Assembly: GCA_918026815.1 (NCBI GenBank)
Contig: CAKJVC010000088.1
Location: forward strand, 1-64,000
Direction of reading: 5' to 3'
Source: Chalara sp. BL73
Taxonomy: Eukaryota; Ascomycota; Leotiomycetes; Helotiales
DNA: 64,000 nucleotides
Shown: positions 43,021 through 55,731 of the stretch, in pieces
Layout: every line of letters starts with the position of its first letter
How positions within the stretch are numbered: the first letter of the stretch is position 1
Made by a program: the position numbers and the translations under genes
The notes under the pieces: generated by a model
Seen by the model: only the letters and a program-made list of their open reading frames with translations
Told to the model about the DNA's origin: nothing
The model's database searches: none

Positions 43021-45298
43021 TCTGGTGGTGAATTTGAGACTTGGCAGGTTTGAATTATTCTCTTTTAATATATTAATTTTTGGATCTCAAGTACAAGGTT
43101 GAAAAGATGTGCCAGTGAGGATGATGAGCTGAATTTCACACATCTCTCAGCGTTCTTATATATTCTGCATGGCCGAGGTTGTTGAATATGATGTATTTGA
43201 TCACCATCGTATTTGAGTCAGTTTGACAGGCTATTTCTATTTCTGTTAGCGGAGAACTGCTTTTCATGACGTTGGTCTCAAGGTTGATGCCTTAGAATAG
43301 GCTCGTGACATTCGTATATGCCAGCTCCCCACATTTCAGTAAAGATGGAGCCGCAATTACGAGGATCAACAACGGCACTTAGCATTAATTGCTGTAAGGA
43401 TCCCGGCTTTGTTGATCTGATGCTAAATCAGGACCAGTGCTCGGGTAGCTGATACTTACTGAGTCGATTCCAAGAGAATATTACCGCAAAATTCTTGAGT
43501 CTAACAAGGAAGAAAGCTCTGATTTTCGTAATAGCAAACGTGGGGGTGAGCAGTACTTTTAAAGTAGTACTATCAAAGTCTGTTTTAGAATTAGTAAAGC
43601 CATGTGTTCGCTCAGCCAGGAAGTACCATACCCAGCTCAGCGGTACTAGAAGTTCCGCTAAGTTTCGAGTGCCCAAAAAGAGAGCGGTCCGTCAATAGAC
43701 ATGTATTTGTGATATGATAGATACGAAGCTCAAAGGGAGCATCGTTGAGGCTTCGAGAGATCCAATTCTGTACGGCTATAATGTGGTGAACCTTGATCCA
43801 TTCTGCTCCAATCTCACGATATCATAAAGCTTGCTCTTTCTGTCTACAAGTATAGAATCTTCTTTTATTTCTCTCAAACCTAGATTTAGAGTCCAGATAC
43901 GGATACTTCATATGAAGGCTCTCCTGTGATCAGTAGGGTTGCTGCTATAAAGCTTGTAAGCCTGAAGACCATACCGACTAAAAATGCCTGGAGATGTATC
44001 GTGAAGTCAGATTCCAGGAAGTGGAGAAATAATTACGGAGATCAATGGTCTTAACCCGAAAATATCCACCTGTGCAAAAAACCTTGCCTGGATGTTTTTT
44101 AAAACCAAAAAAATATAATGGCTAGTGATAAACTGAAATCTCACCCCGGCTGTAGCACCCTTATACTCTCTTGGCTAGTAAGGAGGCATATTCAAGTCTG
44201 GAGGAATTTGCCGATCGGGCCTATAAGGTTGTGGGGCGAGATAGAAACACGACATGCATATGTACCACGCCATCTTCGACAAAATAGTGCTATAGACCTT
44301 AAAGTTATATAAAACTGGGCTTAAATATTCAAATTTGGTCTTGAAGTTTCATAGAGTTTTTGTCATGGAACGAGATCATATAATATGGGTTGGTTTGGTT
44401 GTATTGTATTTTATTGTGTGAGAAAGAGGCAATGACGTATTCATATAGGGATGTGGTCCCGCGATAGTTTTAAACCCAAAAATTGCATTACACCCTTTTT
44501 TTAAAGGAGCACTTCTTTTGAAAGGCGAAAGATGAGGTCGAGCCAAGGGCAAATTCTAAGGCTGAAAAGAGCGTTACCGTATTGCGACGTCCCTAGCCTT
44601 GAAATACCATTCGAGATCTTTTCAATTCTTCCTGAAATTGCAATGGTAACCTCATGTCCACACACAGTGATACGTCATGCGATTAGGATGAATTCATCTC
44701 TTTAGGAATCCTTTCCGCCTATGTATAACCCGTTCTCCTTGTTTCGGGAGCCTAAGTATGAATAAACTCAAATTTTTGGATTGCTTCGGGACCGCCGCTA
44801 TATACTGCTCCGCATATAGGCCTTGCTTGGTGCACAACCCCTCTAGTGTTCAACTCTGGTAGTTTTGCTCATATTTATTGACCGAGAGAATGTACACTCC
44901 GTCAACCAACGGACATAACTATAGAGAATTAGGTTATAGATATTTCTTTATTTACGGACTTAAGAAGAGCTAATTCTAGTTGCCGCCTGAGCTTGATTGC
45001 CTTCGGCCAAGAATAGATCTCCTCCGGTCCCGAGATACGTCGGGCCGGTCGGTGCGGGCGGCTCGGGAGATAAGGTTCGCAATGTCGAGTTACACATTAT
45101 CACTGTCAGGCAATTGATTTGAACGTCCTGAGAATATGTATATATATCGCCCATGTGGCTTTGTCGAAAACGATAATACGGTTGTACTTTGACGAAGCCC
45201 TTGAATTTTAAATTTCCTGCAAATCAGACTGGAATAACTAGGTCTATATCTTTACCCAGGTCTCTGACTCTCATACTCGAAGAGAGAAGAATATAAAA
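43021..45298. other. AT-rich gene-poor region
   Basis: About 2.3 kb with stops in all frames and few open frames over 60 codons. The first few hundred bases are the cerato-platanin promoter and the last few hundred the promoter of the FMN reductase. I looked for transposon ends, long repeats and RNA genes and found none that I can support. Decayed repeat sequence is possible. Confidence 0.4.
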
Positions 45299-45940
45299 AT
45301 GGCTGAGGCTCAGTACAAAGTTGCCCTGATCATCTGCTCAACCCGTCAACCGCGTGTTGGGCCCGCTATTGCCTCTTGGATAACCTCTGCTATCACCGCC
45401 ATCACACCCCCCGGTTCCAGTAATATAATACTCACAACCATAGACCTTCTTGACCACCAACTCCCAATCTCAGTCTCTGGCCTCCCACCTGCCGGGCTCC
45501 CAAATCCTCCCCCAGAAAACGCCTACTCCGATCCGGCTGTCAATACCTGGTCCGCACTTATCCAATCCTACCACGCCTTCATATTTCTAACGCCTCAGTA
45601 CAACTGGTCATTTCCAGCATCAATCAAGATCGCGATCGATCACTTGTTCCATGAATGGAAAGGAAAACCTGCTTTGATCGTGAGCTATGGAACGAGGGGA
45701 GGTGGGAAGGCGAATGGGCAGCTGAGACAGGTGTTACATGGATTGAAAATGAATCCGTGGGAAGGCAATGTTTTGTTGCCGTTGGTTGCCGGAAGAGGCG
45801 TGGAGGATACAGCGAGGGGTTTTTTAAGCGGGGAGGCTCTGGAGGCTTGGAATGCTGGAGGGCAGTTGGAGGAAGTGAAAGCGCAGTGGGAGGAGCTTGT
45901 TGCGCACACGAGCATTAAGCAGAGTGTCCAGACGAAGTGA
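45299..45940 (+). CDS. NADPH-dependent FMN reductase-like flavoprotein
   Basis: Single exon, 213 residues. The flavodoxin-like fold begins KVALIICSTRQPRVGPAIAS (phosphate-binding STRxxRxG motif), with FIFLTPQYNWSFPASIKIAI in the middle (the TPxYNxSxPxxLKxAID signature), then DHLFHEWKGKPALIVSYG and TRGGGKANGQLRQVLHGL. These enzymes use NADPH to reduce FMN, quinones, azo dyes or metals in the cytosol. No signal or transmembrane segment. It stands alone in a gene-poor tract, 1.1 kb from the alpha/beta hydrolase (convergent). Confidence 0.93.
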   Translation: MAEAQYKVALIICSTRQPRVGPAIASWITSAITAITPPGSSNIILTTIDLLDHQLPISVSGLPPAGLPNPPPENAYSDPAVNTWSALIQSYHAFIFLTPQYNWSFPASIKIAIDHLFHEWKGKPALIVSYGTRGGGKANGQLRQVLHGLKMNPWEGNVLLPLVAGRGVEDTARGFLSGEALEAWNAGGQLEEVKAQWEELVAHTSIKQSVQTK

Positions 45941-47087
45941 AGCTACTTGTGCTCGGATTTGTGGAGCTTTTTAGAATAGGATGAAGTTGAGAATCAGCCC
46001 GCTTACATATAGAAGGTTAACTCGCCGTCAATCAATAATTTTGGGAAATACATATTCATTGAAGCAATTTTCTCCATGGTCGTCCTCTCTTGCAGGTAGA
46101 AACAAAATTTGAAGATGGTAGGCTCCAGTCAATAGCCATACCCTACCATGGAAATTCTTAACATTGGCTTCGCGATATTATGTACCGTGCTAGATAATCG
46201 TTCTGTTAATCCATTGAACATTGCCTTGTCTTTTTGAACGGTTAACTGTGTCAAAGGCCCTTCTAGAGTAGTCGTTGAAGTTAACTTTCATTTTAGTAGA
46301 GTTCAGGCCCATCCTAGCCAAGTCATAGCAAAATGATGGAAATACCGACTGCACATGAACTACTCTAAGTCGAATTCTAAGCCTGCTGTGCCACAATTTA
46401 GAGTAGAGCACTTAGACAGCATGGGTTTCTCGGCCAGCTACTTCTCATCCTTCCTCCGTTCTAGCACACTCCAAATCTGCTAAATCCCGCCATCGACAAG
46501 TAGATAGATGTTCGCTATGATGAGTACCAAACATAGCAAAACCAGATATATCAAAACTACGGTCACGATTAAGTAATTTTTTCATTGGATACGCCTGATG
46601 AGACATGCTGCTTTTACAACTTGACTAAACAACCATCCTAGTAGCAGGCATAGAAAAAACCACTGTAAAACTATTTGATCAGAGTATTTTTCGCTGTGAC
46701 TACAATAGTTATAGGGTCAATGGATCTCAGTTAACTGACGTTGATGTCAAGCTTCTAAATGTGGGTCTGAAATTACGTGCCAAGTGCGAGCTCGGCGAAG
46801 AGATACTGTTGAAGTCTTTTTTGGAAGCGCCAATTCTTTGCGGAAATGTAACAATATGTAATTCCATGACTTTGATACGAATAAAGCAGGACTATACTGA
46901 TTAACCAAAGAGATACATAGGGTCCAAATCCGCCATGCTATAGATCTTCCTCCTCATCCAAGTTTCAACCACAACACTCCATCCGGTGTCTTTCTTGGCA
47001 ATGAATGCCACAAGAACATGACCGAAATCCGGTCAACAAAACACTGGTTCGGGCTTTGGAGGGCTTGCACGTGCAGACCCCTAAGCC
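45941..47087. other. Convergent intergenic region, AT-rich
   Basis: About 1.1 kb between the convergent FMN reductase and hydrolase genes. No open frame with family character; no repeat seen. Confidence 0.4.
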
Positions 47088-48014
47088 CTATATCCCATGC
47101 CTTTTCAAAAAATCCAAAATAAGGTCAGCGAACACCTGCTCTCTACCCTCCAAAGCAAAGTGAGGTGCATCTAATAAATGAACCTCCACCGTCTTAGAAT
47201 CCTTCTTGAAGGCTGTTGCACCAGCGGGTACAAAGATCTGATCAGCGCTGCCCCATACTGCCAAAATCGGGACATTGCTAGTCCGGAAATACTCCTGGAA
47301 TCTGGGATATAGGGGAAGGTTTGTCTCATAGTTCTTGAAAAGATCTAGTCTACAGGCTTATTAGTCCGGTCTCATAATTTTAAGGAGACCGATGTTCTAA
47401 GTGACTTACTGAATGTCCTTATTTCCGGGACGTTCCATCAACGCGTAATCCAGATGGTAAGTTTCTGGGGGCACGTTCTCAAAAGCGGGATTGCCATTCT
47501 CATACTGCCATTTGGTTGCCGCAAGAGTTAGGAGGGTTTCACGTAGGTTCTCTCTATCTTCGGTACTATTAGATGCCCAGTATGCCTTGATCTGATCCCA
47601 GAAGCCTCCCAATCCTTCAACATAGGCGTTCCCATTCTGGGTGATAATCCCGGTAATCGCATCTGGCCTGTCAAGAGCGAGTCGGAGGGCGACGGGCGCA
47701 CCATAATCAAAGATATAGACTGTAAATTTGGATATTCGGAGCGCGTCGACAAAGGCTGCGGTCGTTTGAGCCAAGTTCGCAAATGTATATTGGTAATGAC
47801 GATCCTCAGGAACAGTGGTAAAGCCAAATCCAGGAAAATCTGGTGCTACTACATGATAGCTCTTAGAAAGGATAGGAATAAGATTGCGGTATTGATGCGA
47901 CGATGAGGGAAATCCATGGAGCAGAAGCAGTGTTGGCGAGGAAGGATTTCCAGCGGCGCGATAAAAGACGTCAACACCATCTACGGTGATGTTTGATAGT
48001 TTTGTTACTGACAT
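47088..48014 (-). CDS. Alpha/beta hydrolase, epoxide hydrolase/haloalkane dehalogenase-like
   Basis: Two exons (47410-48014 and 47088-47349), 288 residues from MSVTKLSN. The oxyanion motif is LLLLHGFPSSSHQYRNLIPI; the nucleophile elbow reads VYIFDYGAPVALRLAL, with Asp as in epoxide hydrolases and dehalogenases (VxDxGxP); the acid region is ILAVWGSADQIFVPAGA; the catalytic His is in LDAPHFALEG. The cap domain lies between (NGNAYVEGLGGFWDQIKAYW). Such enzymes hydrolyse epoxides, esters or halides. Alternative start: ATG at 48074 adds 20 residues, MQVLLLLFLLQIIICSASLT, which would act as a signal peptide. Family members usually start at MSVxKL, so I prefer 48014, but secretion is possible. Confidence 0.9.
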
Positions 48015-49273
48015 GGTGAGCGAAGCAGAGCAAATTATGATCTGGAGTAAGAAGAGGAGGAGTAAGACTTGCATGATAAAGTTTGGAAGATCACTCACGA
48101 AAGGGCCTGGTCCTTATATGTTTCTTTCGCAACGTATGGCATTCTGGTCAGGGTCGGGTGCAACGCAGTATGAATGCACACTTATCTCAAAGTTTCCCGA
48201 TCTGGATGATGGTCGAAAATTCTCTACGTCCTCATCCATGAAGCGAATGCAGGCAGATTCGAATATTTCCCGATTTGGATGGCGATGTGAGTTATAGAAT
48301 GGCGTTCTTCAACCTCGGGATTTGATATCATACCTCTCTCGACCAAACGTCCCGTCATAGCAGGGAATCAAGAGGTTAGGGTAGCACATATGCTTTGTCA
48401 TTATGTGATTGCATTATTTGTAAAAGTCCACATTGGATGGTGTTTTCGCCAACTCGCCAACTGATCTGCAGCTTACAAATCCCTTCACATGGCTCAGCTC
48501 GGTATTATGTATTATGCAGAGCGGCTACCCTGACAGAGATTGCCTTAATTAACAGATATAGTAGCGTTTTCAATATATCAAGATTGTCCTTGCAACAGCA
48601 ACAAAACCATAAACCGCAAAGATTCATATTTGCATACACAGTGTGAACTGATTAATTCGATCTCACCGATTCCAGTATGAACTATGTGAATTATGTCATT
48701 GGAACCTCCCTTTAAGCTACCGGGGAGGACAAATTTGGTAGCACTGGCTGTTTCCATCAAGAGGCGGTTCAGGGTTATATTAGAAACGATATTTTGAAAT
48801 CTAGTCCTTGCAATATTACTATGCAAATATCATTCTAACAACAGGACCACCCACTATCTTTAATCACTCACCCGCGTCAGCAACATGCCACTAGTCACAT
48901 GATTAAACACTAGTTAATGGTAATCCTGATAAATTATTACACGGATGATTTTGTATTTTAGGCCTTTTAATAAATTAAGACAAAGGTCCAGCTCTACCAA
49001 AGAAGCTGGAACTCCAAAATCGCGCCAACGGTCACATGACCGTTGGCCAAGACATAGCTATGCGGCGAGCCCAAAAAGGATCGGAGAGCTCTGCCTGCTA
49101 GCCAACGGCAATCATGAACTAATCCCCAGATTGCCTTTAAAGAGGCAGCTCGGGGTTTATGAAACCCTTGCAAACCTGCTGAGGCATGTGTCATAAAACA
49201 GGGCTAGTCTTAAATATTAAGGTGGTTTCTGTTAGTTTCTAGATTTGAAAGTCTCCATTACTCTTTAGCTGAC
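48015..49273. other. Divergent intergenic region between hydrolase and ABC transporter genes
   Basis: 1.26 kb with the promoters of both genes. AT-rich in the middle (48550-48960). It carries one notable perfect inverted repeat, listed separately at 49024-49047. No gene called. Confidence 0.45.
49024..49047. promoter_or_regulatory. Perfect inverted repeat upstream of the ABC transporter gene
   Basis: GCCAACGGTCA, a 2-base spacer CA, then TGACCGTTGGC: 11-base arms with no mismatch, 227 bases before the ABC transporter ATG. The symmetry suggests a dimeric transcription factor site; it could also fold as a hairpin. No known regulator is assigned. Confidence 0.5.
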
Positions 49274-52200
49274 ATGTCGCTATCTCAATCGTTCCTTCAT
49301 CCCTTACATGCCGCAGAGCACCGGGCCGCATTTAACTGCGACGATGTATTTGGTCCTTTGAGCCATTGTTACCTTGACTTCACTCTCCTGTTTGAGCAGT
49401 CTGTGCTGTCTTCTGTTCCGTCTCTTATTCTTATTCTAGCAGCACCATGGAGGATACATTTTCTACGCAAAGAGGATGAGAAAACTGAGCGAAATCGCCT
49501 CAAAATTTCGAAATGTGTGAGTGGTATCGAAATTTTTGAATTGGCGGTTACTCATGGTTCGTCAGATCCTCCATGGAGTTTCATTCTTGCTTCACTTAAT
49601 CTTATTGGTATTGTGGGCGTTATCCCCTTCGCTTAGAACAAAGGCAACCATACCCTCGACGATTTTGAACTTACTGACAGCAGCAACGATTGTACCGCTC
49701 TCAGCCCTTGAGAATGATCGCTCAGTTCGGCCGTCTTCTCTGATTAATATTTTCCTGCTTTTTTCCGGACTCTTGGATGTCACCCAAGCAAGAACATTGT
49801 GGATACGAAGAAACGAATTTGCTATAACCGAGACCTTCGTTGCAATTGTTGTTCTCAAATTCGTGTTATTGATACTTGAGACATGGAGCAAAACGCGTTT
49901 CTTGAAACCTCAGTATCATGTACTCTCACAAGAGGCAACAAGTGGCATTATTAGCAGAAGTCTCTTGTGGTGGCTAAACGGCCTGATTGCTAAAGGATCT
50001 AAGCGTCTCATTAATTTTGATGATCTCGATGACCTGGACTCGAAACTTGCCGCCGGCGCTGTGGGAGACAAACTGAGAAAAGCATGGAACGAGCGGTGTA
50101 TGTCTCCTACACGACTATTAAAGAAACCAATCTGACAAACCGAAGCTCTGCCCGCAGGAAAATTTGCGCTTGCATTTGCAACTTGGAGAGCCTATCGTGT
50201 TCAATTTTTTTATGCAATATTCCCACGTCTATGTCTTATTGGACTCATATTCACACAGCCATTTCTTATCACACGCATTTTAAGTCTACTGGAGAAACCA
50301 GATAACGACAGAACTCGCAGTGAAGGATATGGCTTGATGATTGCCACAGGTTTGGTGTATATTGGTATTGCAGTGAGTATAAGTGGGCTCTAGTTTTATT
50401 TTATTTTAGTGACATGTAAATGGGAAGGTTTCTATGTTGCATAGTAGCTATAGCTTGTTCCGGTTCACAACCATGTATCGTGGGGGCATGATCTCGCTGA
50501 TCTACGAGCACTCTCTCCATCTCAAAGAAGGTAGTATCCATGAATCGGCAGCAGTCAGTCTCAGTAAGTGGTGAATCCTGTATCCATGTTCTACGTATAC
50601 ATGCTCAAAAATCCTTCAGTGAGCAATGATGTTGACAATATCTCAACTTGCCTCAAAGAAATGAATGAAGTCTGGTCTCGTGCGCTTGAGATCACACTTG
50701 GTGTTCCATTGTTAACTAGGCAACTTGGCTGGGTGTCTGTTGTGCCGTTAATTGTGGTGATTGGTAGGTATCGCTATAAAAACGTTGATATGTGCTTCGC
50801 TCATATTTTCAAGGTCCATTTTATGGAGCTGGTGTCTTGGCTAAACTTATAAGTAATCGCCAAAAGTTATGGGGAGACGCTACTCAAAAACGACTTGCGG
50901 TTACAGGTTCCATGCTTCGAGAGATGGGTAGCTTGAAGATGATGGGGCTGAATGACGTAGTGGGACAAACAGTCCAGAATGAAAGAGTCATGGAAACTCA
51001 AGTGCGAGCAAGGTGGGGATGGATAAAAGTCTGGCAAAATGTTATAAGTAAGAATGTGTCAGATTTATGAGGTTTCTATTGACATATACAGTGAACATAC
51101 CCTCCGTCATGGCTCCAGCGGCGACCTTTGGTATCTACGCAATCCAGGTATATCTTCAAGGTGGAGACTCCTTGAACACCGTTCAGGCTTTCACAAGTCT
51201 TGCTCTGATCAGCCTCGTTTCGAACCCAGCCGCAAGGTTGCTTGCTGCAATCCCAAATACTGCAGCTAGCATCGGCTCTTTTGATCGTATCCAGAAGTTC
51301 TTGTTGATAGAAACAAGGACGGAGCAGAGATTGATCCCAAGGTCTTCACCTAACAGCTGCGCTGGAAATGGTTATACAGACGAAATAATCACAGACTTTG
51401 AAGACCCTGCCGCGATGGTTCAAATTAGTAAAGCAAATTTTAGGCCAGCTGCAGGGGCAGAGCTCATTCTTTTTGGAGTTAATCTCCAGATTCGTACCGG
51501 GACTACCATGATCACAGGACCTGTAGGATCTGGGAAAACAACACTCTTGAAGGCCATTCTGGGTGAGGTGCCTGCTGACAGTGGCTCGGTATATGTCAAA
51601 TCTGCACGAATAGCCTACTGTGCTCAGACTCCATGGCTACAAAGTGGAACAGTACGAAAAGCTATATGTGGAGTTGTGGAAGAGGATTTGATTGACTATG
51701 CATTTTACCAGACTGTGGTGGACGCTTGCGCGCTCGCTTACGACTTATCAAGCTTCCCAAAAGGGGACAATACTCTTATTGGAAGTATGTAACATTAAAT
51801 CGTTCATCCTTCGACCTGTAATGCGGTAGACAAAATATTGACCTATTTATATAGGTCGAGGCATTACTTTGAGTGGCGGACAAAGGCATCGGGTCGCACT
51901 AGCCAGAGCGATTTATTCCAGATGTGATATATTGATTCTTGATGATATCTTGAGTGCATTGGACAAGAAAACAGAGAAAATGATAATGGGCAGGCTCTTT
52001 GGCAGCAAGGGCCTTTTCCAAAAGCTTGGATCTACAGTGATAATGGTTACACATGCGAGTAAGGACTGGCTTATCAAAATGGTGTAAAGCTAATTATATG
52101 GCAGCACAATATCTTTCATTTGCGCACCAGGTAATCACAATTCCAGGTCTCTGTCAAGAGATCCAACAGGGAGCATATCGAGAAATTGAGGAATCTGAAT

Positions 52201-54368
52201 TGCTCGTTGATTTATGTGATGACGAGGTCTCTTCCCAAGAGAGCATGGACAATGCCAAAGACTTGGAAGCTAACACCGGCCCTCAAGTGAAAGAATCAAA
52301 TGAAGTTCAAGACCTTAGGAGACAGACAGGGGATGTGACGATCTATAAGTATTATCTTAAGTTTGTTGGGTTCTTCCCCATAGTTGTTTTCGTATTCTTC
52401 GTGCTTGTGCAGGTGTTTTCAAGCAATTTCGCCAGTAAGTCTTGTCTCTCAAGTATCACTATTGTCTATGCTGATACTTTTAGAACTATGGCTCAAATGG
52501 TTCACTGATAGTGATGGAACTCATGTTATACTTTTTATAAGCGTATACTTCCTTCTTGGGATGGGATTCGCAGGTGGAATCGGTGGATATGCGTGGTAGG
52601 TGTTCAAAACATCTTACTTCTCAAAACCAAGGACTAACCGCAACAGGGCATGTGCTGTTTGGATCGGAGGCTCAACTGGCCGTAGGCTCCATCGTGTCCT
52701 CTTGGATACTGTACTAAGGTGAGATCTACAGCTTTACGTATTGGTTTTCACTAATATTTATAGGGCCCCATCGTCGTTCTTCTCGCAAACAGAGACGGGC
52801 TCCATACTGAGCCGATTCAGCCAGGATATGGCCATGATCGAAAACCAGCTCTCTACTGGACTTCTCATTACGGTGTCTAGTAAGTGCTGCCTTACTTCAC
52901 CACTTTTTTTTCTGATACCTGGTGATAGATCTCTGTGGCGCAGTTGGTGCAGCAGCACTTCTAGCTACTGGTTCTCCATTGGTGTCTCTAACGGCTCCAC
53001 TATTCATCGCCTTCGTGTATTTCCTTCAGCGCATTTACCTCCGTACATCTCGCCAGCTCCGTTTCTTGGACCTCGAGACTCGAGGCCCAGTATACTCGCA
53101 CTTCCTCGAGACTCTAGAAGGGGTACCCACAATCCGCGCCTTTGGATGGGAAAGAGAATTCACCGAAACGAGTGAGCGCCTTTTAGATGATTCTCAGAAG
53201 CCCTTTTACTTGATGTTCTGCGTCCAAAGATGGTTAGCGCTGGTTATGGACTTGATGTCTGCTGCAATGGCTGTTCTAGTGGTAGGATTAGCCATTGGGT
53301 TCAGACAATGGACAGATGCTGGATTGCTTGGGGTATCATTGAACAGTCTTCTTAGTAAGTCTTTGTCAGTCTATGGTGAAATCTACCAGTATTGATAACC
53401 CCTCAAGCCTTCAATTGGAGTCTTGCTCAATTTATCAACGGATGGACGATGCTTGAAACTAGTCTGGGTGCTATCTCCCGCCTCCGAAATTTCGAAAGAG
53501 ATACACCTGTGGAGGCTAAGCCAGATGAAGTTGGCAATATCCCATATGACTGGCCAAGTCAAGGCTCGGTAGAGGTCAAGCATCTCACAGTCTATCACAA
53601 GTATGAACCCCTTTGCGACTCTCGGCTCGAGTTAATTTATTCCAGCCCTTCTGCACCTGCCTTGAAGTTCATCAACTTGGCCATCCTTCCAGGCCAAAAA
53701 GTCGGGATATGTGGACGGACTGGCAGGTTCGTAGCCATTGATAAATCTTACACTTTAAACTAAATTTCACTAGTGGCAAGTCTACTCTCCTCTCCTCGAT
53801 TCTCCGCACAGTCGATATCGCATCTGGTTCCATCTCCATAGATGGCCTCGATCTTTCCACCCTCCCACGCACCATTATCCGTCAGCACCTAACCGTAGTC
53901 CCCCAATCACCTCTCCACCTCCCTGGCACGCTCCGTCACAACCTCGACCCACTTTCTCTCCATACCGACGACCAGATCATTTCTGCCTTACAGAAAGTCC
54001 ATCTCTGGGATGTTCTCGAAGAACGTTCCATCTCCCTTTCCACAGACCTGATTCCGGATTCTTTATCAAAAGGTCAAGGACAACTGCTTGCACTCGGAAG
54101 AGCCATATTGCAAAGACATAAGGTCGTTCTGTTGGATGAGGCGACCAGTAGTGTGGATCAAGAGACGGATCGAGTGGTCAAGGAGGTAGTCAGGAAGGAG
54201 TTCAATGAGTCTACGGTGCTTACGGTTGCGCATCGGCCGGACACAATTTTGGACTCGGATGTTATTGTTGTTCTGGAGGCTGGGGAAGTGGTCGAGGTTG
54301 GGGAGCCGAAGGAGTTGATGGGTAAGGTGAGCAGATTGAGATCTCTGATTGGGACGGACTTGTTGTGA
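49274..54368 (+). CDS. ABC transporter, ABCC (multidrug-resistance-associated) type, full length
   Basis: Sixteen exons (49274-49516, 49566-50097, 50146-50372, 50428-50563, 50620-50763, 50814-51047, 51092-51784, 51855-52058, 52105-52434, 52484-52595, 52647-52718, 52764-52879, 52929-53354, 53408-53600, 53646-53726, 53774-54368) join in phase to 1445 residues. Order: N-terminal membrane region (TMD0-like), TMD1 with [20 protein letters not shown] and [22 protein letters not shown]1 with Walker [10 protein letters not shown], signature [14 protein letters not shown] and Walker B ILILDD, linker, TMD2 with [20 protein letters not shown] and [23 protein letters not shown]2 with GRTGSGKST (across an intron), [14 protein letters not shown] and [12 protein letters not shown], and H-loop [14 protein letters not shown]1 has Asp in place of the catalytic Glu, normal for ABCC. 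Exports conjugates, drugs or metabolites across plasma or vacuolar membrane. The 53601-53645 intron is 45 nt without a stop, so its retention would add 15 residues. Confidence 0.93.
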
Positions 54369-55731
54369 CGTGTTTTTGGGGCTCAATGCAACGTTTAAAG
54401 TACATTTCGGAACGTCCAAAAATGCCTTTGGATTTAGAAAGTTGGAAAACTAGCTGTGATAGACGATTTGCAATAGAGAGCCACTTAGTCCCCTCATACC
54501 TTAATATCCCAGTCACTAATGGTTGCAATGTTGACTTTTGACTTTTCTAAAACTAATGCACTTATAACACACACAAATAAGACTTTCGCACATCAAGATC
54601 AAAAGAAGCAAAGCTATGTATGGTAGTTCGTGGCTTTCATGAAACAGATGCCGAAACGGAAACCGCCCTGCCAATCCCTCTTGACAACAACCAACAGCAA
54701 TCAATGCTTATCATATATTTATGATGTCTGGCCCCCAACCCCCAAAGTTAGAAGAGGCATACGTTCCACAACATACGGGACGGGAGGACTGCTTGCCACA
54801 ACGTCATTCTTGCATTAAGGATGAGGTGAGCTAAAGAAATTGCAGCATGCAGACTGGGGCCAAATCAATTTATGTTTCCCAGGAGCAGGCTCGTAATATA
54901 TGTTAATATCCTAGAAATGAGTATTTTCGATGGAATGCAAGATCAAAAGCCACCGGATGATCCCGCGGCGGTTTCCTGCATATTCAAACGGACTCTGCAG
55001 AACAGCAAATCCATTCATCATGGTGATGCCGAGCGCCTCCTCCCTCAGGTCCCCCCATTCTTCGATGGAAAAAGCATGGCTTTACGCTTTGACTATGCTC
55101 CTGAAAACCGAGCCACAACGTTGTAATAGCATGTAGCAGATATGGCCACTATTACTATTTGAATCAAACGGCGTGTAGTAGCTGGAGTCTGCCTTCCCCC
55201 AAATATTTCTACTGTGCCTGCATCATCCCATCAGATTAATATAATGGCTTGCTCTATCTGGAGGGATTGATAGGGGTAGGGCTGGCACATGCACTCTATT
55301 TTTCCACCAAGCCCCCTGGGGCCCTGGCTTCTTCCTATCAAAGATTTGCCATGCCGCAGAGCCTGAACCTGGGAGTGGTAACGATAAATGACCAAATCCA
55401 GCATCCATCAATACTTTTACGGAACCAAGGAAATAAGCAAAACGCGTCTGAAATGCCGATGAATGTGAATGGACCCCATTGTTAAACGTGCACGCGTCCT
55501 ACGCCGACCCGAATAGACTTTTTTCCCAAAAACCTAACGTTGGTGCCGTACAAGCCGAAGCACAATCGGATCCTTCTCCCGTCAGACGCACACGCGCGCA
55601 CACACACACACACATGAAGAGACTTAATATATATACATCCTCAATTCCCCTGCCAGGCCATTGTGAAAAGGAAGAAAAAAAAAAAGTGTTTACAGTACAA
55701 AGAATGATGCTGGCATGCCTGGATACCCAAA
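54369..55731. other. Intergenic region with a CA repeat
   Basis: About 1.4 kb between ABC transporter and Erf4-like genes. A purine-pyrimidine run of CG/CA steps at about 55588-55614 (CACGCGCGCACACACACACACACA) is a microsatellite that could adopt Z-form DNA. No gene called; short open frames lack family character. Confidence 0.5.

Noticed and set aside
43428..43698. Overlapping short frames on both strands in the AT-rich tract
   Set aside because: No family features; such frames are expected by chance.
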